Origin: Erwinia sp. E_sp_B01_1
GTDB taxonomy: Bacteria; Pseudomonadota; Gammaproteobacteria; Enterobacterales; Enterobacteriaceae
Assembly (NCBI RefSeq): GCF_036865545.1
Contig: NZ_CP142208.1
Location: forward strand, 3,286,001 to 3,350,000
Length of the DNA: 64,000 nucleotides
Reading direction: 5' to 3'
The position numbers and the translations under genes were made by a program. Positions 1-10,330 of this stretch are shown one piece after another; within the stretch, counting starts at the first letter, position 1, and each line of letters begins with the position of its first letter. The notes under the pieces were generated by a model. It had not been told where the DNA came from. It did no database searches and saw nothing but the letters and a program-made list of their open reading frames with translations.

Positions 1-3000
1 GGTAGTGTTCCAGCTACCGTCAGCCTGCACGAGGGCCGTGTAAGTCTGGCCGTTCAGCGTGACCGTCACCGTCTGACCGGCATTGACGTTGGTGGTGCTA
101 CCCGCCAGGGTCAGATCCCTGGTGGCTTCATCCTGATTAATGTAGTCATCGCCAGAGACCACACCCACGCTGATGGTGGGCAGATTGGCCGCTGAGGCAT
201 CTACCGTGACGTTCAGCGTCTGGCTGGTGCTGTTGCCGGCAATGTCAGTCAGGGTGACGGTCACCGGATAGGTTGCATCCGCCAGGTTTTGCGTCACGCC
301 GGAAGGCAGATCCAGCTGCCAGCTACCGTCGCTCTGCACGGTTTGCTGATAACTCTGACCGTTGAAGGTGATGGTGACCTGCTGACCCGCCTCGCTGGCT
401 GAGGCCGTGCCGGCAATCGACACTGGCTGCAAAATTTCAGCCGCATTGATGATGTTATCCCCGGCGACCGGCGTCACGGTCAGCGTTGGCGCAAGCAGGT
501 CCACAGCGATAGTGGTGCTGATTTCGCCGGTATTGCCCTGAACATCGGTAGCCGTGACGATCAGCGTCTGTGGCCCGTTGCCTAATCCCTGCAGGGTCGC
601 GCTGGTGACCGGTACTGTCCAGATGCCGTTGGCGTCTACGGTGGCGTCATAGTTCACGCCATTGATATTGACTACCACCGCCTGGCCTGCGCCAGCCACA
701 CCGGTAGTGCCGCTTAATGTCTGATCCGTACCCGCTTCAGTGATGTTCAGATAACCATCGCCAAACGGGGTGTTAATGGTCGGCTGAAGGGTCTCGGTTG
801 CCACCGTCACGCTGGTGGTGGCCGTGGCGGTATTCCCGGCCGCATCGCTGAGGCTGACGGTCAGCGGATAGCTGCCGTCTGGCGCAACCTGCAACAGACC
901 GGCTGGCAGTTGCACCGTCCAGTCGCCCGCTGCATCAACCGGCGTGGTGTAACTCTGGCCGTTGAGGGTAACGGTCACCAGCTGGCCTTCCTGAGCGCCG
1001 GTACTGCCGCCGCTGACGGTAATCTCACCCGCCGCTTCGCTGGTGTTCACCACGCCATCACCCGCAATGGTATTCAGCGTGAGGGTTGGCGCAACGGTAT
1101 CGACATTGACCGGAATCGCCAGCGTGTTGCTGTTGCCGGCCACATCGGTAACGGTTACCGGAAGAGTTGATGCGCCCTGTGGCAGGGTTTGCAACGCGGT
1201 GGCAGGAATATCTACCGACCAGTTACCATTTGCATCCACCACGCCGGTGTAAGTGTCGTTGCCTACTGCCAGAGTGACGGTCTGTCCGTTGCCCGCCACG
1301 CCGGTGGTGCCGGTGAGGGTTTGCGTCAGGGCGGCTTCATTACCGTTCAGCGTGCCGTCAGTGAACGGTGCATCCGCCGTTGCCAGCGGCAGCTGGCTGA
1401 CGTGGACATTCAGTGTGCCATTGCCGGTGATGGTTGTGCCGGTGTTATCGACCACGGTGGCGGTCATCGTAGCTGTGCCGTCCGGCAGGCCCGCCAGGGC
1501 GGTAGCCGGAATAATGGCATTCCAGACGCCATTAGCCCCGACCAGAGTGGTGAAGGTCTGGCCGTTGAAGTTCAGCGTGATGGTGCTGCCCTCAGCCACA
1601 TTCGCCGTGGTGCCTGACACAATCAGCGCATCCTGTGCTTCATCAGCATTGAGATAGCCATCGTCGCTAAGCGGATCCAGACTGATACCTGAAGCTGCAC
1701 TGTTAACCTCCACCTCATAAGTGGTGGTCACCGGGTTCCCTGCAGCGTCGCTCACCGCCAGGGTAAAGGTGGTGGTGCCGTCATCCAGCGCTGCCAGCGC
1801 GGTTGAGGGCAGCGTGACACTCCAGCGGCCATCAGCCTGCACCGGACTGGTATAAACCTGACCGTTCAGCGTGACGGTGACCAGCTGTCCGGGCTCCACA
1901 TTGGTGGTTGAACCCGTTAACTGCTGATCGGTTCGCTGCTCGGCTCCGTCGAGGACGTCATTGCCTGCAAAAGTATTGACGGTCAGCGTCGGCAGCGTGT
2001 CCACATCCGCTTTCACTGCCAGCGTGCTCTGCACCGGCGTGCTGTTACCAGCCTGATCGGTGGCCGTCACGCTGACGATGTAGTTCCCGTCAGTGAGCAG
2101 GGCCAGGTCGGCTGCAGGGACATCCAGGGTCCACTGGCCGTTATCTCCTACGGTGGTGGTGTACTCGCGGCCATTCAGCGTGACCACTATGTCAGCCGCA
2201 GGTTCGCCCGTCCCGCTGACAGGCAGCGCGACGCCCTGCTCGGCAGCATTAAGGATATTATCGCCTGCCAGTTCCCCAATCGTCACCGCTGGCGGCAGGG
2301 TATCCACATTCAGCGTAATGTCTGTGGTGGCCGTGTTGCCCGCGGCATCGCTGACGTTAACCGTTGCTACGGTTGCATCCTGCGGCAGCGCCTGCAGCAC
2401 CTCCGCCGGAATGGTGACGCTGTAAGTGCCGTCGGTATCTACTGTTCCGGGATAAGTTGTGCCATTGATCACTACGTTAACGGTCTGGCCGTCGCCGGTA
2501 ACGCCCGTCGAGCCGGTTAAGGTTTGCGGATTAGTAGCTTCATCCGCGTTCAGGGTGCCTTCACCAAAGGGAGCATCCGGCGCGATAATTGGCAGGCTGG
2601 TAATGGCAACCGTCAGTGGCGCTTCGCTGGCTACCGCATTGCCGGCAGCATCCGTGCCGGTAACGGTGACGGTGAGTTCTCCGTCCGGCAGCGCCAGCAG
2701 ATCGGCGGAGGGAACAACCACACTCCAGCTACCGTCTGCACCCACGATGGCAGGATAAGTCACCGCGTTCAGCGTCACGTCCAGCGTGGTACCTTCTGCC
2801 ACATTGACCGAGGTTCCGCTGAGCGTCAGAGGCTGCCCCGCTTCTGCCAGGTTGAGGAATCCATCTCCGCTGACCGGATCCACCGCCACACCACTCAGCG
2901 TGGTGTTGACCGTAAAGCTGCCATTCTGAGTAACCGGGTTACCCGCCGTATCGCTGGTGGTTACGCTGTAGCTCTGGCTACCCTCACTCAGGCCTGCCAG

Positions 3001-6000
3001 CGCAGCGGCCGGAACCGTCACGCTCCAGGCCCCGCTGGCCTGCACAATGCCGGTGTAGCTCTGTCCCCCCAGGGCAACGGTGATCGCTTGCCCTTCCTGA
3101 ACATTGGTGGTGGTGCCGCTCAGCAGCTGATCCACCCGCTGCTCTGCACCGTCCACGATGTTATTGCCGGCAAAGTCATTCAGTGAAAGCGTTGGCAGTG
3201 TGGCCACATCGGCTACCACAGTGAACGTGCCCTGCTGTGTGGTGCTGTTGCCTGCAGGATCGGTTGCCACCACCGTTAAGGTGTAATCATCGTTCGTCAG
3301 CCCGGCCAGCGCACTGGCAGGAATATCCAGCGTCCACTGGCCGTTTTCACCCACGGTAGTGGTGTAGTCGTTGCCCTGGAACGTGACGGTAATATCCGCG
3401 CCATTCCCGGCGGTGCCGTTAAGGGTCAGCGGGAGCTGCTGTTCAGCCGCATTCAGTATGCCGTCTCCGGCAACCGGATCCAGAGTCAGGGCCGGAGGGG
3501 TCAAATCGACCAACAGATTGCTGCTCTGCGAAGTGCTGTTACCCACCGTATCCGTCACCGTAACGGTGACGGATGCAGGGCCCTCAGCCAGCACCCCGAC
3601 ATCTGCCGCAGGCACGGTAACCGACCAGTTACCGTCACCATCCACACTTGCTGTATAGACGTTGCCATTCAGCGTGACGCGAACGCTGTCTCCTGTGTCA
3701 CCGGTACCGCTGACGGCCAGGGGCTGGCCATGTTCTGTGAGGTTAAGCAGCCCGTCGCCGGAAAGCGGTGCAAGCGTAAATACCGGCGCTGAAGTTTCAA
3801 GCGTAATGGGATGCTGAACCGTCACGCCGGCACCCGTTGCAGGCGTGGCGGTGACAGAAAGCGCATAGTTGCCATCGGTCAGGCCAGCCAGCGCGCTTGC
3901 CGGGATAGCGGCAGTCCACAGCCCGTCAGTCCCGACGGTGGCCGGGTAGCCGGTGCCATTAAAGTTCACCACCACCGTGGTAGTGCTTTCGGCCACGCTG
4001 CCGGTGACGTTCAGGCCCGCAAGGGCTTCAGCGGCATTGACGATATCATCGCCCGCCAGAGTGTTCACGATGACCGCAGGATCGATGAAGGTATCAACCG
4101 TTACGGTCGAGGTCTGGGTATCGCTGTTGCCTGCTGCTGAGGTCACTTCCACCGCGACGGTATTTGCGCCTTCAGTCAGGCTGCCCAGCGTGGTGGCCGG
4201 GACGGAAACGCTCCACTCCCCGTTTGTGCCTGCCGTGGTGGTATAGCTCTGGCCACCGAGGGTAACCGTAACGCTGTCGCCCTGGCTTGCTGTGCCGGTG
4301 ATCGCCAGCGGCTGACTCTGCTCACTGCGATCGATGATGTTGTCCCCGGCTATCGGGTTGACGGTAAAGGTTGGCAGAGCGGTGTCAATTGCCAGCGGTA
4401 CGTTTTGCGTAGTGACGTTACCAAAACTGTCGGCTGCAACAATTTGCAGCGCATACGGGCCATCGTCCAGCGCCGCCAAATCAGCGGCAGGAATGGTGGC
4501 GGTCCAGTTGCCCTGGTCGTCTACGGTGGCTGACAAGGTGGTGCCATTGAAGATCACATCAACCGTATCGCCAGCCGTGACGGTCCCGCTCAGCACCAGC
4601 GGCTCCCCCTGCTCTTGCGCATTCAGAATGTTATCCCCACCGGCGACTTCTCCCAGCGACAGCGCTGGCAGCGTGGTGGCAACCGTGATGCTGGGTGCCG
4701 GGGTAATACTCGCCGTATTACCGGCAATATCGGTAGCGGTGACCGTCACCGCTGAGGTTCCCTGAGGGAGCCCCTGAAGGATGTCAGGCGTGAGATCCAG
4801 CGACCAGACGCCGGAACTGTTAACAGTGGCGTTATAGGCCTCTCCGCCAATGTTTACCGTTACGGTCTGTCCATCGCCTGCGGTGCCGGTTACGCCGCTC
4901 AGGGTCTGAGTCGTCGCCGCTTCCGCGTTAGTCAGGACACTGTCAGTGAACGGCGGAGCCAGCGTAGGGGCCAGCGACGTTTCAGTGATCACATTCAGCG
5001 AGCCTGAACCCGTCACCGTTGCGCCATTGCCAGCCACCACGCTGACTGTGGCGTTCTGCACGCCTTCAGCCAGCGCCGCCACATCACCGGCAGGCACGAT
5101 CAGGCTCCAGGTGCCATCGGCTGTGACCGTTGCGGTGTAGGTATTTCCGCCCAGCGTAAAGCTGACCTCGCTGTCCGCCGGAATATTGGCGGAGCTGCCG
5201 CTGACCGTCAGGGCAGTGCCAGATTCCTGGGCATTGAGATAGCCATCCCCGCTCAGCGGGTTAAAGGCGATGCTGCTGAGGGTATTATCAACCGAGAAGG
5301 TTTTCTCTGTGGTGCCGGTGTTCCCCGCAGCATCGGTTACCGAGACGCTGAGCGTTTGGGAACCGTTCGCCAGTGCCGCCAAATCTCCGCCAGGTACCGT
5401 GACCTGCCAGGCGCCTCCGGCCAGAACGGTGGTCTGGTACGCCACGCCGTTCAGCGTGACGGTTAATTGCTGGCCAGCCTCCACGTTAGTGGTGGTACCG
5501 GAGATCAATTGATCAACCTGCTGCTCTGCTCCATCCAGAATATTATTGGCAGTGATATCTGAAACGAAGATCGCCGGCGGCGTGGTATCCACTGTCAGCG
5601 TGGTGCTGGTAAGCGTGGTGTTTCCGGCCAGATCGCTGGCCGTGACGTTCAGCGTGTAGTCACCGTTGTTCAATCCGCTTACCACATCGGCAGGAATGCT
5701 CAACGTCCACTGCCCGTCCGGCCCTACCACAGCCGTATAAATTTGATCGTTTAACTCAACGCGGATGGCACTGCCTTCTTCACCGGTGCCGCTGACCACC
5801 AGCGGCTGATTGCTCTCTGCCGCACTGATATACCCATCCGAAACCCTCTCAACCGTTACCGGTGGCGGCGTCAGATCCACTTCCAGCGTGCGGATGAGCG
5901 CGGCGGTATTTCCGGCGGTATCCGTGGTGGAAACCTGAACATCATAGCTGCCTTCGGTCAGTGCCAGCAGCGCCGCTGGCGGCACGTCAATACTCCAGCT

Positions 6001-9000
6001 GCCGGTACCGTCCACCGTGGCGGTGTAGCTCTGACCGTTCAGGGTCACGGTAATGGTGTCCCCCCGATCGCCACTGCCGCTGAGGGTCAGAGGTTGCCCC
6101 TGCTCTGCCAGGCTCAGGCGGTTATCGTCTGAGACTGCATCCAGTGAAAGCGTCGGCACTCCCGTATCGACGGTAAAGTTGCCAGCCAGCGAGGCGCTGT
6201 TGCCCACCGGATCCGTGACCGTAATATTGAGCGGATTCTCCCCCTGAGGCAGCGCCTGAAGGATGGCGGCAGGTAAGGTCACCGACCAGTTGCCCTGCGC
6301 ATCCACCGTGCCGGTATAGGTGATCCCACCCAGCACCACGGAGACGGTCTGCCCTGCTCCGGTTACCCCGGTGGTGCCGGTAAGGTTCTGATCGCTCAGC
6401 GATTCCATGCCGTTGAGCGCACCATCAACAAAGGGCGTATTCAGCGTCACCCCAAAGTCAGGGTTTACATCCGAGTTCAGGCTTTGCGTGGTGGTAATCA
6501 CGTTGCCGTTCACATCGGTGCCGGTGGCCGTGATGGTAACGTCACCATTTGGCAACGCCGCTAACGCTGCCGAAGGGACGGTAACGCTCCAGCTGCCGTC
6601 AGAGTTGGTGGTGGTTTCGTAATCAGCGCTGTTGAAGCGAACCAGGATGCGCGCACCAAAGGCGAGAAAGCGGCTGCTGCCGTGGATCACCAGGTCATTC
6701 TGCGCTTCCACCGCGTTGAGCATATTGTCATCGCTGATGATGCCGATGGCGATAGCACTGAAACTGTTGTCTACCGAGAAGCTGTTAGTGGTGGTGGCAG
6801 GGTTGCCCGCCACATCACTGACGGCAACGCTGAAATCCTGGCTACCGTTGGCCAGTTCATTTAAGGCGGTAGCCGGAACCAGTACGCTCCAGCTGCCATC
6901 TGCGTCAACCGAACCGGTATAAGTTTCCCCGTTAAAGCTCAGGGTCACAACCTGACCGGCCTGAACGTTGGAGGTGGTGCCGGTCATCAGCTGCGCGAGG
7001 CCTTTCTCTGCGCCATCCACGGTGTCATCACCGGTAAAGGGTGAAACACTGATGGTGGGCAGATTGAGGTCACTTGCCACCACAACCAGCGGCTGGGTTG
7101 AGGTGTTGGTGTTGCCCGCCGTATCGGTAGCCTGCACGCTGACGGTGTAAGTACCGTCGTCCAGCGCGGTAACGGCAGTAGCGGGTACGCTAACGCTCCA
7201 GTTGCCTGCCTGATCCACGGTGGCCGGATAATCCGCCCCGTTCAGCGTGACAACAACAGTGGAGCCCAACTCCGTCGTTCCCGATAAATTCAGCGCAGCT
7301 TCATGTTCAACCGCATTGAGATAGCCATCGCCTGAAACCGGTGTCAGCGTGACTTCAGGCGGAGCTGTATCTTTGAACACCGGCGTCAGTGTTGTGGTGG
7401 AATTCCCCCCGGTGTCAGTAGCGGTGACTACAAGGTCATAATTACCGTCAGGCAGCGTTTGCAGGGTGGAGGCCGAAATGTTCAGGCTCCAGTTGCCTTG
7501 CGGGCTGGTCACAGCGGTATAAGTTTCACCGTTAAGGGTGACGCTGACGGAGGTGCCTGCTTCAGCAGTGCCGCTTACGGCCAGCGGCTGGTTCTGCGTC
7601 AGGGCGTTGATCGTGCCGTTGTTCACCAGATCGGTGACATCGAGCGCTGGATCAAGGGTATCGACCGTCACCGGAGTGGTGGTGGAAATGCTGTTGCCCA
7701 GCGAATCACTGACGGTGACCACGACATTTGTCGGGCCATCCGGCAGCGTCTGCAGCACTTCAGGTAATAACGTCAGGCTCCACTCACCGGTAGCAGCATT
7801 CACGGTGGCAGGGTAATTCACGCCGCCCAGGGTGACGGTGACGGTTTGATCCGGGAATGTCACGCCGGAATTACCGGTCAGGGTCTGCGGAGCAGTCGTT
7901 TCGTCCGCATTCAGAATAGCGTCGCCAAACGGAGGAGTAAGTTCGATGGCATTCGGGAAAGTGGTACGCACGGTCAGGCTGGTGCTGTTGCTGACAGGAT
8001 CGCCGTTTCCATCGGTGCCGCTCACCGTCACGGTGTAGTTGTTGTTGGCGATCCCCACCAGATCTGCGGCTGGTACTGTCGCCGTCCAGCTACCGTCCGC
8101 ACCGGTGGTGGCAGTATAAGTATTCCCATTGAAGGTCACGGTCAGCGCGGTGTTTGCAGCCAGTCCTTCACTGGTGCCGCTGATAAGAAGATCGGACTGT
8201 GCTTCGGTGGCATTCAGGGCGTTATCGCCGGTAACAGGCGTGATGTTCAGAGATCCTGCGTTGACGTCAACGTCCACCAGGAAACTGCCGGTGACATTGT
8301 TACTGTTACCCGCTAAATCCTCTACGGTCACGCTGAAGGGCTGATTGCCGTTGCCCAGCGCCTGCAACACATCGGCAGGCAGGATAATGGTCCAGTTACC
8401 TCCAGCCACAACCTGGCCTTCAAACGTTCTGCCATCTTCCAGCGTCAGAGTCACAACGCTGCCCGCCGGCGCATTGGTCGTGGTGCCGGTCAGCGATTGA
8501 TTCTGGGCGACCTCAGCACCATTGAGGACCCCATCGCCGGTCAACGGATTGACCGTAATGGTTGGCAGATTAGCTGACTCGGTGACAAAAGTGACGCTGG
8601 TGAACGCTTCACTGCGGTTGCCTGCAGCATCGGTGGCGGTCACCGTCACCGTATAGAGGCCATCCCTCAGCGCGGCTTTGTCATCGGCGGAAAGCTCCGC
8701 TGACCAGGCGCCGGTAGTGGGATTTACCGTTGCGGTCAGATCAACGCCGTTGATCCGTACCAGCACGGTGCTGCCTGGCTCCACCTGACCGGTAATCTGC
8801 ACCACACCGGCCATTTCGCCAGCGTTGACATAGCCATCTCCTGAGATCGGGGCGACAGAGACATTCGGTGGTGTGGTATCCACCGCCAGTTGTCCGGTCG
8901 AAGTACGGCTGTTGCCATAAGCGTCCGTAGAAGTTACCGAAACGGTATAGGGGCCGTCGGGCAACTGTTGCAGCACGGAAGCTGGCACATTGACGCTCCA

Positions 9001-10330
9001 CGAACCATTGGGATTCACGGCTGTGGTATAGGTGACGCCATTCAGCGTCACTGTGACCGTCTGGCCGCCAGTGCTCTGTCCACTGACGGTCAGCGGCTGG
9101 GTGACATCGGTCTGATTAAGAAGGGCATCGGAGAATTCAACGTTTAAGCCCGGAGGCGTGGTGACGACGTTAAACGGCGTGGTCGAGGTTGCGCTGTTCC
9201 CTGCGGAGTCAGTGACCACTACGGTGATATTGTTGCTGCCCTGAGGCAGATTTTGTAATGCCGCAGCCGGGACGTTAACCGTCCAGCTACCGTTTGCGTT
9301 CACCGTCCCGGTATAGGTTGTCCCGCCCAGCGTGACGGTAACCGTCTGTCCGGCGCCGGTGGTGCCGGTATTGCCGCTGAGAGTCTGAGGCGAGTTGGTT
9401 TCATTGCCGCTGAGGACGCCATCGCCGAACGGCGGCGCCAGGGTGGCATCAGGCAGCGTGGTGTGCACATCCAGCGAAGCGCCGGAACTCCGGACCAGGG
9501 TACCATCCGCCAGCGTTACCGTAGCGGTAACCAGGTTTGGCCCCTGATTGAGCAGCTGCAAATCGGCGGCCGGTACGGTCGTGCTCCAGCTCCCGTCAGC
9601 CCCTACTCTGGCGCTGTAAACGTGGCCATTCAGGGTGATACTAACCACCGAGTTGGCGGGAACTCCGGTGGTGATACCGGAAATGGTCAGCGATTGCCCG
9701 GCTTCTGTGGCATTGAGCTGTCCGTCACCGCTGAGTTGTCCAATGCTGATGCTGCTGACCGTGTCGGGCTGAACGGTGAAATTGTGGGTTGAGGCGGCGG
9801 AGGTGCCGGAGGTATTGCTGACCCTCGCACTGATGGTGCTGGTGCCATCTGCAAGATTCTGCAGCGCGCTGGCGGGGACGGAAAGGCTCCAGCTCCCGTT
9901 AGCGCCGACCGTTGTGGTGTAGCTCTGCCCACCCAGCGTCACGGTGACGGTCTGCCCCTGCTGAACGTTAGTGGTGCTGCCGCTGATGGTCTGTGAAATC
10001 TGCTTTTCAGCCCCGTCCAGCACATCATTATCGGCGAAAGTGGCGATGGTGATACCCGGTGCGCCCGGCGGCACAATGACGTCACCCTGCACGGTGAACG
10101 CCTCATTTGATGAGGCGCTGAGGCCGTCACTGTTAGTCACGCTGACGCGGACAGTGTTGCTGCCCTCTGGCAGGTTTGCCAGGTCCGCTGCCGGCACTGA
10201 GATACTCCAGACGCCCTCAGCCCCAACCGTAGTGGTGTAGGTTTTGCCGTTAAGCACAATGGTCACGGTGCTGCCCACTTCAGCGTTGGTAGTGGTACCA
10301 CTCAGCGTTTGATTACTGCCTTTTTCTGCC
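1..10330 (-). repeat. About 35 tandem Ig-like domain repeats of ~300 bp
   Basis: The codons for the conserved DG(S/T)W-type motif recur about every 290-310 bp on the minus strand. On the plus strand they read as ccag/ccac plus a short GC-rich tail, near 9, 317, 625, 917, 1217 and so on up to 9584, 9891 and 10204; I counted 35. One domain near 2420 has Tyr in place of Trp. Domains differ at many positions, so this is an old, diverged array rather than a recent identical expansion. Sub-types recur in a fixed order, giving a higher-order period of about 1.49 kb (five domains) from about 5.5 to 10 kb, and about 1.2 kb (four domains) from about 1.9 to 5.5 kb. Confidence 0.85.

Noticed and set aside
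1..10330. CRISPR-like regular spacing
   Set aside because: The period is about 300 bp, copies are diverged and all are in one reading frame, so this is a protein domain repeat.
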